DNA of 43,545 nucleotides. Source: an uncultured Thermomicrobia bacterium (GTDB taxonomy: Bacteria; Chloroflexota; Chloroflexia; Thermomicrobiales; JALYUS01). The notes beneath the pieces were generated by a model. The model was not told the DNA's origin. It saw nothing but the letters and a program-made list of their open reading frames with translations, and made no database searches. A program made the position numbers and the translations under genes. The stretch lies in contig CALBSO010000136.1 in NCBI GenBank assembly GCA_937968015.1, positions 1 to 43,545 of the forward strand, given 5' to 3'. Positions within the stretch are counted from its first letter, which is position 1, and each line of letters starts with the position of its first letter. This document shows positions 16,099 to 24,290 of this stretch, piece by piece.

Positions 16099-16710
16099 AT
16101 GACGACGATCGGCGTGCTGGCCTTGCAGGGAGCATTTATCGAGCATGTGCATGCGTTGGAGCGACTTGGCGTTGCGGCGCGTGAAGTGCGGCTGCCGCGC
16201 GATCTCGACGGGCTGGATGGCCTGATTATGCCCGGTGGCGAGAGCACGACGATTGGCAAGTTGATGGTGCATTATGACCTCGATGAGCCGATCCGCACCC
16301 GGGCGCAGGCCGGGTTCCCGATCTGGGGGACGTGCGCCGGGATGATCCTCTTAGCGAAGGACATCGGCGGATTGCGCCAGCCCCTGATCGGGGTGATGGA
16401 CATCATTGTCGAGCGCAATGCCTTTGGGCGGCAACTCGATTCATTCGAGGCCGATCTCGACATTCCGGCAATCGGCGCGGAGCCATTCCGCACGATCTTC
16501 ATCCGCGCGCCACTCATTCACGCAGTGCAGGGCGATGTCGTCGTGCTCGCGACCCTGACGGATGGGCGGATCGTAGCCGCCCGACAGGGCAACCTGCTTG
16601 CCACGTCGTTCCACCCGGAATTGACGGACGATGACCGCTTGCACCGCTATTTTGTGGATGCGTTCGTCGCACCTTTCCAGGCGAGAAATACCGCCCTCAC
16701 AGCGGCGTGA
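16099..16710 (+). CDS. pdxT: Pyridoxal 5'-phosphate synthase glutaminase subunit PdxT
   Basis: PdxT hydrolyses glutamine and channels ammonia to PdxS. The 203-residue class I glutamine amidotransferase shows VLALQGAFIEHVHAL at the N-terminus, LIMPGGESTTIGKL (residues 42-55), the catalytic Cys in WGTCAGMILLA (C79), and the His-Glu pair in TSFHPELTDD (near residue 172). The length is normal. The ATG is preceded by AGGTGGGAG, part of which derives from the end of the upstream repeat region. The gene almost certainly depends on read-through from pdxS, unless the repeat carries its own promoter, which I do not see. Confidence 0.96.
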   Translation: MTTIGVLALQGAFIEHVHALERLGVAAREVRLPRDLDGLDGLIMPGGESTTIGKLMVHYDLDEPIRTRAQAGFPIWGTCAGMILLAKDIGGLRQPLIGVMDIIVERNAFGRQLDSFEADLDIPAIGAEPFRTIFIRAPLIHAVQGDVVVLATLTDGRIVAARQGNLLATSFHPELTDDDRLHRYFVDAFVAPFQARNTALTAA

Positions 16711-16773
16711 CGGGTGTCCGGGCTTGATCGGATGCCCAGCCCGAAGGGTATTTGTGTAAGCATTCGATGAAGA

Positions 16774-16816
16774 TGTACGTACACCCCTAGCCGGAACGCG
16801 TGTTCTCGGGTATACT
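16774..16816 (+). promoter_or_regulatory. Palindrome and -10 candidate upstream of the GNAT gene
   Basis: TGTACGTACA at 16774-16783 is a perfect ten-base palindrome and includes the ACGTACA heptamer seen upstream of other genes. TATACT at 16811-16816 is a good -10 hexamer, 39 bases before the ATG. No clear -35 hexamer is visible, so the palindrome could be an activator site. Confidence 0.35.
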
Positions 16817-16855
16817 TCGGTTGCGGGCCGTTCTCCACGACCGAGGACAAGGCGG

Positions 16856-17971
16856 ATGACGAGGACTCGTCAACGTAAGGACACACCGATTTCCCCGCCA
16901 CAGCGCAGCCCCTATTCAATTCGCCCGGTGCGTTGGACCGATTTGGCCGCGATGCGCCGCCTGCGCGGTGAAACAGCCCGGCTCGACATGCCGGAAGGGA
17001 TTATCGCTGGTTTGCGGCCGATCCGGACGGCCATTCGCGGTATTATCCCGTCGCTCGGCAATGTTTGGACGCTTGTACTCATCAAGGATAGCGATGTCCA
17101 CGCCTTCGCGCAGGCATCTCCCCGGCGGGATAGCCACACATGGGATGTTCTCTATCTCGCGTATGGCCGGAAAGATCGTATCGGTTCGGCGGAGATGCGC
17201 GACGCGATGTGGTCCGCGCTACTGGACACGGCGACGCGTACGGCGGGCCGCAGACGGGCGACGCGGCTCTTCGCGCGGGTACCGGACAACGCTGACGCGA
17301 TGATCGCACTGCGGGACGCCGGATACATCACCTACGGCCGGGAAATGCTCTACGTCGCGCCATACCATAAGACCGCGCCGAATCCGGGCGAGCAACCGAC
17401 GCTTCATCGTCAGCAAGGAGGTGAAACATGGGCGATCCACCAACTGTATACCCTGACCACACCAAAAGCGATGCAGTTCGCGGAGGCACGCACCAGCACC
17501 TACTGGGACCTCCCGCGCACGGGTGCGGTTCGTGCGGCCTACTGGATCGGTGAGGCGCACGAAGTGACGGCGTACGCGCGCACCCTGAGCGGCGAGCACG
17601 CGTATCTCATTGACATTCTCTTCCGACCCGAGGCGCGCGAGCAGGTGCCGGGGTTCGTGCGGAGCGTGATGGAAACGCTCTCCGCCAGTGAGGGCGATCT
17701 CATCTACGTGCGGACGCTTGGGCATCAGGAGGACCTGGGCGGCATGCTCGAAACGCTCGGCTTTTCGGTCCTGATCCGCCAGTCATTATTAGTGAAGTAC
17801 ACGACAATCTCGGTTCGGGAGGCGGTACCGGCATTTGCTCCCGTTCCGAGCCTGCGGAAAGTGGTCGCCGGGCGTGTGCCGTCGTTGTCGGCACGGAGAA
17901 GTGAACCGATCCGGCTGTGGCACCGGATCCTCCGGCCGCTATGGCCGAGTCATGACGGGGATCTGTCGTAA
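16856..17971 (+). CDS. GNAT-family N-acetyltransferase-like protein (probable double GNAT fold)
   Basis: The 371-residue protein has an N-terminal region typical of GNAT folds (SIRPVRWTDLAAMRRLRG at about 20-38, then VWTLVLIKDSDVHAFAQA and DVLYLAYGR), a helix with a run of arginines, and an RVPDNADAMIALRDAGYITYGREMLYV block (about 141-165) that matches the end of a GNAT domain. A second region (about 190-310) repeats the pattern, ending LIYVRTLGHQEDLGGMLETLGFSVLIRQSLLVKYTT. The canonical acetyl-CoA loop R-x-x-G-x-A/G is not obvious in either half, so catalytic activity is uncertain. The C-terminus is basic and Trp-rich. The acceptor is unknown. It stands between pdxT and the R3H ATPase gene, with gaps that suggest separate transcription. 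Confidence 0.65.
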   Translation: MTRTRQRKDTPISPPQRSPYSIRPVRWTDLAAMRRLRGETARLDMPEGIIAGLRPIRTAIRGIIPSLGNVWTLVLIKDSDVHAFAQASPRRDSHTWDVLYLAYGRKDRIGSAEMRDAMWSALLDTATRTAGRRRATRLFARVPDNADAMIALRDAGYITYGREMLYVAPYHKTAPNPGEQPTLHRQQGGETWAIHQLYTLTTPKAMQFAEARTSTYWDLPRTGAVRAAYWIGEAHEVTAYARTLSGEHAYLIDILFRPEAREQVPGFVRSVMETLSASEGDLIYVRTLGHQEDLGGMLETLGFSVLIRQSLLVKYTTISVREAVPAFAPVPSLRKVVAGRVPSLSARRSEPIRLWHRILRPLWPSHDGDLS

Positions 17972-18012
17972 AGTCCGCGGCAGTGTTGCCCCCTCGTTTT
18001 CACTACGACGCC

Positions 18013-18030
18013 CGGCGCGGGCCCGCGCCG
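18013..18030. repeat. Perfect 18-bp G/C palindrome between GNAT and R3H ATPase genes
   Basis: CGGCGCGGG and its exact complement CCCGCGCCG abut at 18013-18030. It lies in the 102-base gap and may help terminate the GNAT transcript, but there is no T-tract and no loop. Confidence 0.4.
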
Positions 18031-18073
18031 TACCGGGAGCCCCCAGCCACTCAGCGGGTAAGAAGGTGTATCT

Positions 18074-19945
18074 TTGGAAAATGTTTACGTTCCCTTTGAC
18101 GCATCGGAGTCCGTCGAACGCCTGTCGCAATCACCGACCCAGCGCCGACAATACGAGCACGAAGTGACCGATAATCTGGAGGATTTGCTCTCGGTTCTCC
18201 CCCCGCATATCGAGGCGGCGCTGACCGAACTCGGCAATCGCGATGCGCTACTGGAAATCGTACTCGACCTCGGACGCTGCCCGGAGGCGCGCTACGAGGG
18301 CGATGAGGTTACCCTCGGCGACGCCGAGGTGACGCGCGCTGATCTTGCGTACGTCGCGGAACGCATCGGGCAGTTCGGCGGCGATAATCGTGCAGGCATC
18401 GAGCGGACACTCCACCGCATCTCCGCGATCCGCAACCGGAAGGGCGAAATTGTCGGTCTCACCTGCCGCATCGGTCGCGCCGTCTACGGCACGATCGCCA
18501 TCCTCCGCGACCTTGTCGAATCGGGCGAGAGCATCCTGATGCTCGGTAGGCCAGGCGTTGGCAAGACGACGATGCTCCGCGAGGCGGCGCGCGTGCTGGC
18601 AGACGAGTTTCGCAAGCGTGTCGTGATCGTGGATACCTCGAACGAGATCGCGGGCGACGGCGATATCCCCCATCCGTCCATTGGCCGAGCGCGCCGCATG
18701 CAGGTGCCGACACCGACCGCGCAGCACGGCGTGATGATCGAGGCGGTCGAGAATCACATGCCGGAAGTGATCGTCATTGACGAGATCGGTACGGAACTCG
18801 AAGCGGGGGCAGCGCGCACGATTGCCGAGCGTGGCGTGCAACTGATCGGCACGGCGCACGGCAATACGCTCGAAAACCTGATGCTCAACCCAACCCTCTC
18901 CGATTTGATCGGCGGTATCCAGTCCGTCACCCTGTCGGATGAAGAGGCGCGGCGGCGCGGCACGCAGAAATCCATCCTCGAACGCAAAGCGCCCCCGACC
19001 TTTTCCGTGATGGTCGAGTTGCGCGAGCGGGATCAGGTCGCGGTCTATCACGATGTCGCGGCGATGGTGGACGCGACACTCCGCAACCAGACCATCGAAC
19101 CGGAGGTCCGCAAGCGGCTCGACGACGGCGGGTACGAAATCCTTTCCAGCGCGGCGCGCTTTGGCGCGATGCAGCGCCGCGAACGGGAGAACGCGAGTGG
19201 TCGCGGGCAATGGAACGAGCGACGGAGCCAGTCGCCCGTGCTGCTGCCGGAGCGGCTTTCGGGGCGCACTGCGCAGCGCGTCGTCGAGACCGTCTCGCCG
19301 ATGGAGCGGCTGACGGGCATCACGCCAACCGGCGCTTTCGGTGGCCGGGCATGTGAGCAGCAAGCTGCGTATGTGGACGCAGAGCCGATCGAGCCGGAAC
19401 GGCGCGCTCCGGTTGTCCATGAACTGCGCGATCCAGTGCGGCGCGGGCGTGGCACGGAGGAGAAGCCACTGCGAATTTACCCGTTCGGCGTCAGCCGAAA
19501 CCGCCTCGAGGAGGCAATTCGCTCCGTGCGCGTCGCGGCGGTGATCGTCCGTACAATCAAAGAAGCGGACGCGGTGATGACACTCAAAAACTACTACCGC
19601 CGCCGCCCGCAGCCATTGGTGGAGGCGGAGGTGAATGGTACGCCGGTGTATGTGCTGCGCTCGAACACGCAGCAGCAGATGGAGAGCGTGCTTGCCAATG
19701 TCTTCGAGGTTTCCCGCACCGCGCGGGAGCCGGAGAAACCGTCCGACCCGCAGTTGCAGGCGATGGAGGAGGCCGAAGCGGCAATCAGCAGCGTGCTCGA
19801 TAATGTCCAGGCGGTGGAACTGCGGCCGCAATCGTCATATATTCGCCGGTTGCAGCATCAAATGGCCGAGCGATATAACCTCGGCTCCCGCAGCCGCGGG
19901 CAGGGCGCGGAGCGCCGCGTCGAGATCTTCCGTAGCGCGGACTAG
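18074..19945 (+). CDS. R3H domain AAA ATPase, SpoIIIAA/Ycf45-like
   Basis: At 623 residues this has an N-terminal helical domain, a P-loop ATPase core with Walker A LGRPGVGKTTMLREAARVLA (about 157-176) and Walker B EVIVIDEIGTELEA, then ISTAHGN-like sensor IGTAHGNTLENL, and a C-terminal R3H domain with the R-x3-H motif in YIRRLQHQMAERYNLG (R591, H595). A segment (about 470-560) with NRLEEAIRSVRVAAVIVRTIKEADAVMTLKNYYRR resembles the linker of Ycf45-type proteins and may bind single-stranded nucleic acid. Family members are found in cyanobacteria, plastids and Chloroflexota with no settled function. The start is TTG at 18074 with AAGAAGGTG upstream; no early ATG competes. Its place just ahead of tmk and the c-di-AMP receptor suggests a conserved neighbourhood. 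Confidence 0.88.
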   Translation: MENVYVPFDASESVERLSQSPTQRRQYEHEVTDNLEDLLSVLPPHIEAALTELGNRDALLEIVLDLGRCPEARYEGDEVTLGDAEVTRADLAYVAERIGQFGGDNRAGIERTLHRISAIRNRKGEIVGLTCRIGRAVYGTIAILRDLVESGESILMLGRPGVGKTTMLREAARVLADEFRKRVVIVDTSNEIAGDGDIPHPSIGRARRMQVPTPTAQHGVMIEAVENHMPEVIVIDEIGTELEAGAARTIAERGVQLIGTAHGNTLENLMLNPTLSDLIGGIQSVTLSDEEARRRGTQKSILERKAPPTFSVMVELRERDQVAVYHDVAAMVDATLRNQTIEPEVRKRLDDGGYEILSSAARFGAMQRRERENASGRGQWNERRSQSPVLLPERLSGRTAQRVVETVSPMERLTGITPTGAFGGRACEQQAAYVDAEPIEPERRAPVVHELRDPVRRGRGTEEKPLRIYPFGVSRNRLEEAIRSVRVAAVIVRTIKEADAVMTLKNYYRRRPQPLVEAEVNGTPVYVLRSNTQQQMESVLANVFEVSRTAREPEKPSDPQLQAMEEAEAAISSVLDNVQAVELRPQSSYIRRLQHQMAERYNLGSRSRGQGAERRVEIFRSAD

Positions 19946-19978
19946 GTAGCGTCGGCGGCTGAGTATCTGAGTAGTGGA

Positions 19979-19998
19979 AGCAGGTTTTCCGACCTGCT
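19979..19998 (+). terminator. Short hairpin after the R3H ATPase gene
   Basis: AGCAGGT (19979-19985) pairs with ACCTGCT (19992-19998) around a six-base loop, 34 bases past the stop codon. No T-tract follows, so terminator function is uncertain. Confidence 0.35.
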
Positions 19999-20043
19999 CC
20001 CGCTCATTCCAACGCTCCCCGTGCATGCTGGCGCATTGCCTCT

Positions 20044-20072
20044 TTGCATTCTCGTGGCTCGTCGTGTAGCAT
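20044..20072 (+). promoter_or_regulatory. Candidate promoter for tmk
   Basis: TTGCAT (20044-20049), 17 bases, TAGCAT (20067-20072), leaving a leader of about 50 bases before the tmk ATG. Confidence 0.42.
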
Positions 20073-20127
20073 CAGCACGATGTGTACGGACACTACGCGG
20101 CGGTATCAGTCGAAGCGCGAGGAACCG

Positions 20128-20766
20128 ATGTTCATCACCTTTGAGGGCGTCGAAGGCTGCGGCAAGACGACACAGGCGCGGATGCTCGCGGCCCGGTTGG
20201 AGGAGCGAGGATCGCATGTGCTCGTCACCCGCGAGCCGGGCGGTGCGGCGATTAGCGAGCAGATCCGTGCGATCCTCCTCGATAACAAGAATGGTGGCAT
20301 GGACGCGATGGCGGAGGCGCTTTTGTATGTCGCGTCGCGCGCGCAGTTCGTTGCCGAGGTAGTGCGGCCCGCACTTGCGGCGGAGATCATCGTCATTTGC
20401 GACCGATACGTGGACTCGACGCTTGCCTACCAGGGGTACGGTCGGGGTCTCGCGATTGACACCCTCCGCGCATTGAACCGTATCGCCACAGGCGGTCTTA
20501 TGCCGGATCGGACATTTCTCCTCGATCTCCCGGTAGTGGAAGGGATTACGCGCAAGCGGAAAGATGGCAATCTCAACCGGCTTGACAATGCGGGGGACGC
20601 ATTTCACGAACGTGTGAGAAACGGGTATCATGCGCTCGCGGAGGCAGAACCCGCGCGCTGGCGGGTGATTGACGCGGGCGCGGCGCCATCAGTAGTGGCG
20701 GACGCGATCTGGTGCGCGCTGTCGCCATTCGTCGGGCGTTCGGTGCTCACCATGGCGTACGACTGA
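20128..20766 (+). CDS. tmk: Thymidylate kinase
   Basis: dTMP kinase phosphorylates dTMP to dTDP for DNA synthesis. The 212-residue protein has the P-loop FEGVEGCGKTTQ (residues 5-16), the TREPGG motif (about 32-37), the DRYVDSTLAYQGYGRGL segment that positions the substrate, and a LID region (RKRKDGNLNRLDN). The LID carries basic residues, while the P-loop lacks the extra Arg typical of type I enzymes, which fits the type II (E. coli-like) class (inference). An in-frame ATG further upstream is rejected because the added 28 residues lack family features and GCGAGGAACCG precedes the chosen ATG. The c-di-AMP receptor gene follows 14 bases downstream, as in Bacillus. Confidence 0.96.
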   Translation: MFITFEGVEGCGKTTQARMLAARLEERGSHVLVTREPGGAAISEQIRAILLDNKNGGMDAMAEALLYVASRAQFVAEVVRPALAAEIIVICDRYVDSTLAYQGYGRGLAIDTLRALNRIATGGLMPDRTFLLDLPVVEGITRKRKDGNLNRLDNAGDAFHERVRNGYHALAEAEPARWRVIDAGAAPSVVADAIWCALSPFVGRSVLTMAYD

Positions 20767-20780
20767 GAAGGCGGGTCAGG

Positions 20781-21119
20781 ATGAGACTGATTTTTGCGGT
20801 AGTCCAGGGTCGTGACGCGGACCGCCTGATCGGCGCGCTGACGCAGAATGGGTACCGCGCGACGCAGATCAACAGCGCCGGGGGGTTCTTGCGCGAATCG
20901 AATGTGACGGTGCTGATCGGCGTCGAGGAGCCCCAGGTGCCGGATGTGCTCCGCATCCTCAAGCAAAATTGCTATACGCGCACGCAATACATGAACCCGC
21001 TCATGCCCGTCATGGAACCGGGCGAGTTCTACATGCCGAACCCCATCGAAGTGCAGGTCGGTGGCGCCGCCGTCTTCAGTTTGCGCGTCGTTCGCTTCGA
21101 GCGCATTGTGGTAGACTAG
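20781..21119 (+). CDS. Cyclic-di-AMP receptor, PII-like (DarA/PstA family)
   Basis: The 112-residue protein begins MRLIFAVVQGRDADRLIGAL and continues with NGYRATQINSAGGFLRESNVTVLIGVEE, the pattern of DarA/PstA, a trimeric PII-like protein that binds c-di-AMP between subunits. The flexible loop rich in Asn, Tyr and Met (QNCYTRTQYMNPLMP) and the terminal AAVFSLRVVRFERI strand also match. The partner it controls is unknown in any phylum. The ATG at 20781 is chosen as it gives the usual family length; a longer open frame upstream overlaps tmk. The tmk-darA order is the same as in Firmicutes, and the two are likely one transcript. No diadenylate cyclase gene is in the window. Confidence 0.92.
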   Translation: MRLIFAVVQGRDADRLIGALTQNGYRATQINSAGGFLRESNVTVLIGVEEPQVPDVLRILKQNCYTRTQYMNPLMPVMEPGEFYMPNPIEVQVGGAAVFSLRVVRFERIVVD

Positions 21120-21191
21120 CGAGAACTGCCAAAAGCGGTTGCCTCGTGCATGCGCGGATGTCTGGCGCGTGGACCGCAAGGGGGATGAGAG

Positions 21192-22109
21192 ATGAGCAAG
21201 GTTCTTGAACTGTTCGCCTCCGGCGCGAAACTGGTTATCGCGCTCGGTTTGGCGTATTTCGCGGCGCTCTGGTTCGCGCTGATCGTCTGGACCTATCGCG
21301 ATATCGAGCAGCGATCACGGAGTGTCATCACGCAGATTTTCGCGACGCTGCTCAGCGTCCTGTTCTTCGTGCCTGGCGCGCTCCTCTATCTCGTACTCCG
21401 GCCGCGCGACACGCTCGATGAAGCGTTCCAGCGCTCGCTTGAGGAAGAATACTTGCTCCAGGACCTCGAAGACCTGCCGCGCTGCCACAGTTGCCATCGC
21501 GCGATCGAGAGCGACTGGGTGATCTGCCCGGCCTGCCATACGGAGCTCAGGCACGAATGCCCGACATGCGCGCACCTCGTCCGCGTGACGTGGGATATTT
21601 GCCCGTACTGCGCGACGGAGTTGGAACCGGCTATCGCCGCCGAGGCGCAGGAAAGCAGTATCGGCCGCCTGATGGCGACGATTCGCGAGCGCCTCGGCGC
21701 CCAGCAGCCTACGGAGGGCGTGCCCGGCGAGCCAGTCTATGCCAATCCCGCGCCGCCGCAGCAACCGATGCCAGTCCCGATCCAGCACTATCAAAACGGT
21801 CATCAACAGCCACCCCCGCCAGTGGCCCCCGTGCGGCGGCCTATGCCCGTCGAGGCGGCGCGGACAGAGATGCCTCCGGCCCGCCCCGCGCCGCAATCAC
21901 CGGCTGATCCGTACCAGGTTGATCTGCCCGTCGAGTTCGGTGACGAGCCGGGACGCCGCACGGATGCGAACCGTCACGGAACGAACGGCGCTCATGTCGG
22001 CAACGGCCGGAATCGGTATCCCCCAAATGGGGCAGGCTACGCGCCTGCTCCCGCCCCGCGTGATGGTACGGCTGATGAAGCGGTCGCTCAGCGCAATCGC
22101 CCCTCCTAG
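21192..22109 (+). CDS. Membrane protein with double zinc ribbon
   Basis: This 305-residue protein has two membrane helices (about residues 12-33 and 46-68), then a cytoplasmic double zinc ribbon: CHSC..ICPAC (98-115) and CPTC..ICPYC (123-140), eight Cys ligands in all. The C-terminal 150 residues are a Pro/Gln/Gly-rich, probably disordered tail. Double zinc ribbons often mediate protein contacts; the specific role is unknown. The ribosome binding site AAGGGGGATGAG precedes the ATG. It lies 72 bases after the c-di-AMP receptor and is probably part of the same transcript, which makes it a candidate membrane partner (inference from context only). Confidence 0.82.
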   Translation: MSKVLELFASGAKLVIALGLAYFAALWFALIVWTYRDIEQRSRSVITQIFATLLSVLFFVPGALLYLVLRPRDTLDEAFQRSLEEEYLLQDLEDLPRCHSCHRAIESDWVICPACHTELRHECPTCAHLVRVTWDICPYCATELEPAIAAEAQESSIGRLMATIRERLGAQQPTEGVPGEPVYANPAPPQQPMPVPIQHYQNGHQQPPPPVAPVRRPMPVEAARTEMPPARPAPQSPADPYQVDLPVEFGDEPGRRTDANRHGTNGAHVGNGRNRYPPNGAGYAPAPAPRDGTADEAVAQRNRPS

Positions 22110-22119
22110 CGATCACGTC

Positions 22120-22163
22120 TTCCAGGAGTGAGCATCCACCGATGCGACTGCTCACTCCTGGAA
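22120..22163. terminator. Strong hairpin between convergent genes
   Basis: TTCCAGGAGTGAGCA (22120-22134) is perfectly complementary to 22149-22163, a 15-bp stem with a 14-base loop, just after the zinc-ribbon gene and before the end of the leftward MFS gene. It lacks a T-tract but is well placed as a bidirectional terminator. Confidence 0.65.
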
Positions 22164-22236
22164 TGAATGCAGTCGAGGATTGAGCCTGCCAGATCGGCGG
22201 GCCGAATCTTGTGGCCACGCAAGAGTGGCCGGGAAT

Positions 22237-23565
22237 CTATCCGCCTCCCGGTGCGCCAACGGCTTTCTGCTGCGTGGGGGCGAGGGTGGCAGGGGTGGTA
22301 TCGTCATCGGGAAGCCGAATTGATTTCCATGCCCAGAAGATCAGGACTCCGTAGAGCACCGCATCAACGCCGAAGATCGTCCGCAAACTGTGCGTTGCGT
22401 CCGTCACCGCACCGGCGAGGAATGGCGCGCTCGCATTGCCGATCATCGCGAGGCCACCCAACGTGCCGAAGGCGGTCAGTTTCCACTGGTCGGGGAGGGC
22501 GCGGGCCGCGATCGCATACATCAGCGTCGTGTTCCCGCCGATAAAGATGTCCAGCATCGGGCGCAGGAAGAGCAGTTGCCACCATTCTTGCGCGAAGGTA
22601 ATCGGGATGAGGACGAGACAACCGCCCGTCAGTGTCACGAAGAGCAAGTTGCGAGGGTTGCGGGCGCGGCTGAGGCGGCCCATCGTCGTTGCCGCGATCG
22701 CTGCCGCGACCGAGCCAATCGTGATCACCGCACCGGCGATCGTGCCGAGCAGGCGCTCGGGGGCGTGCAGGTGCTGGACGTAGAGGGGGATCAACGGGCC
22801 GAAAGTCCGCTCGATGAAACTGATCGAGACGAGCGTCACCATAATGGCGAGGAAACCGGGCAGATGCGCCAGTACGGAGAGGGAGGCGCGTTCCTTGCGC
22901 TTGGGGGAGGCAGCGCGGTCATGCGTGGCGTCAAAGAGGCAGAAGAAAACGACACAGGCGACCACGCTGAGCGCGCCGGAGACGAAAAAAGTCTGCCGAA
23001 GCCCGATGGTATCCGCGAGGGTGCCGCCGAAGATCGGGCCGAGGGCGGCAGCGATGAACTGCGTGGATTGCAAGGTACCGATCGCCTGCGAAATACGCTC
23101 CTTCGGCACGGTGACGGAAAGCACGGCGAGGGCGAAAGAACTGAAGCCGGAGAAGATGCCAAGACAGATGCGCAGGGCGAGCAGTTGCCAGATGTTCGTT
23201 ACCAGACCCATCAGCATAATCAGGATGACGTAGGCGATCAGGGAACGAAGGACCATCGGCTTATTGCCGGTACGCTCGGCGACACGCACCCAGAAGGGGG
23301 TCAAAATACCGCCGAGGAGCGGACTGACGCCGACGAGCAGGCCGGACCAGAGCGCGGCACGGTTCGGGTCGTGGATGCCTAGCCGCTGGACATATTGAGG
23401 AAGAAACGGCATCACAAAGGTGAAACTGAGGAACGAAATGAGGACTGATGCGTAGATCGCCCACTGGTTGCGCTGCCACGGCTCCCAGGTTTTCGGGCTC
23501 CAGCGCGAATAGCGAGGCGGTTCGGCATCTACGGTCGAAGACACGGTAGCAGGCTCCCTGCTCAA
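22237..23565 (-). CDS. Major facilitator superfamily transporter, multidrug-efflux-like
   Basis: The 442-residue protein has about 12 membrane helices. Motif A of the MFS loop 2-3 appears as GILTPFWVRVAERTGNKPMVLRS (about 96-118), and helix 5 has the ALGPIFGGTLADTIGLRQTFFVSG segment, a motif-C-like Gly/Pro pattern of DHA1 drug/proton antiporters. Substrate is unknown. The open frame begins with TTG at 23565, but a GTG seven codons later (23544) has AGGGAG at a good distance and may be the real start. A short hairpin (23625-23639) and 124 bases separate it from the upstream Uma2 gene, so it may have its own promoter. Confidence 0.85.
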   Translation of the reverse strand: MSREPATVSSTVDAEPPRYSRWSPKTWEPWQRNQWAIYASVLISFLSFTFVMPFLPQYVQRLGIHDPNRAALWSGLLVGVSPLLGGILTPFWVRVAERTGNKPMVLRSLIAYVILIMLMGLVTNIWQLLALRICLGIFSGFSSFALAVLSVTVPKERISQAIGTLQSTQFIAAALGPIFGGTLADTIGLRQTFFVSGALSVVACVVFFCLFDATHDRAASPKRKERASLSVLAHLPGFLAIMVTLVSISFIERTFGPLIPLYVQHLHAPERLLGTIAGAVITIGSVAAAIAATTMGRLSRARNPRNLLFVTLTGGCLVLIPITFAQEWWQLLFLRPMLDIFIGGNTTLMYAIAARALPDQWKLTAFGTLGGLAMIGNASAPFLAGAVTDATHSLRTIFGVDAVLYGVLIFWAWKSIRLPDDDTTPATLAPTQQKAVGAPGGG

Positions 23566-23624
23566 GTCACTGGGTCGCTCACGCTATCCTAACACAGGCG
23601 CGGAAAGGATCGTGCCGAGAGGAT

Positions 23625-23639
23625 CAGGCTGGAAGCCTG
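23625..23639. repeat. Small palindrome in the Uma2-MFS gap
   Basis: CAGGCT-GGA-AGCCTG forms a 6-bp hairpin with a three-base loop, followed by CCGCTACC. It may be a small dispersed palindromic repeat or a weak terminator for the leftward Uma2 transcript. Confidence 0.4.
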
Positions 23640-23689
23640 CCGCTACCATCCCTGAGCCTTGCATGAACGACTGACTTTGAGGTGCATCC

Positions 23690-24244
23690 TCAGGCGAAAA
23701 TGGATCGCGCGATGACCTGAAAGCCGGTCAACACGCCACTCGAAACCGCATCGTTTCCGGTCGCCTCGACCCGGAGCGCGAAGACGTCACCCTCACGCGC
23801 GTAGATACTCACAGTCTGGCGGACAGGGTCAATGATCCAGTATTCCCGGACGCCGTATCGAGCATAGACCACCTTCTTCCGCTCACGATCAACACGCTCC
23901 GTTCCCTGAGACAACACTTCGATGCACAGATCGGGTGGCCCCTGGATATTCAGTTCGGTGATGATGCCGAGATTTTCCCGCCGGATAAAGAGAATATCTG
24001 GCTGCACGACGGTGATCGGATCGAGGACAACATCAGTTGGCGCAACGTAGACCACGCCGAGATTATGCGCCTCAACATGGGCATGAAGAAGCGCCATGAG
24101 TTGAACGATGATCCGTTGATGCGTCGTTCGTGGCGCGGGAGACACAATGAGTTCTCCTTCGATCACCTGATACTGCTTCCCGTCGTCCGGCAGTAAACAG
24201 TACTCATCGTAGGTCATCAGTTGTGAATCAGTCTGTCGTGCCAT
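23690..24244 (-). CDS. Uma2 family putative endonuclease
   Basis: Uma2 (DUF820) proteins have a PD-(D/E)XK nuclease-like fold and are greatly expanded in Cyanobacteria and Chloroflexota; biological role unknown. The 184-residue protein shows the family blocks: MTYDEYCLLPDDGKQYQVIEGELI at the start, SPAPRTTHQRI, VVQPDILFI with the first acidic residue, PPDLCIEVLSQGT with the second, and the RERKKVVYARYGVREYWIIDP block with the conserved Lys. All catalytic positions look intact. The start at 24244 is preferred over an ATG eight codons upstream because TTGGAGCGGCG precedes it. It lies 46 bases downstream of purL on the same strand, and may be transcribed as a tail of the purine operon without sharing its function. 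Confidence 0.88.
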   Translation of the reverse strand: MARQTDSQLMTYDEYCLLPDDGKQYQVIEGELIVSPAPRTTHQRIIVQLMALLHAHVEAHNLGVVYVAPTDVVLDPITVVQPDILFIRRENLGIITELNIQGPPDLCIEVLSQGTERVDRERKKVVYARYGVREYWIIDPVRQTVSIYAREGDVFALRVEATGNDAVSSGVLTGFQVIARSIFA

Positions 24245-24290
24245 CGCCGCTCCAAGCATTGTTGCCATTCTGGAAGCAGTATCGCATGTC

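Noticed and set aside
18248..19831. 527-residue open frame antisense to the R3H ATPase gene
   Set aside because: No domain, His/Arg/Asp-rich shadow translation.
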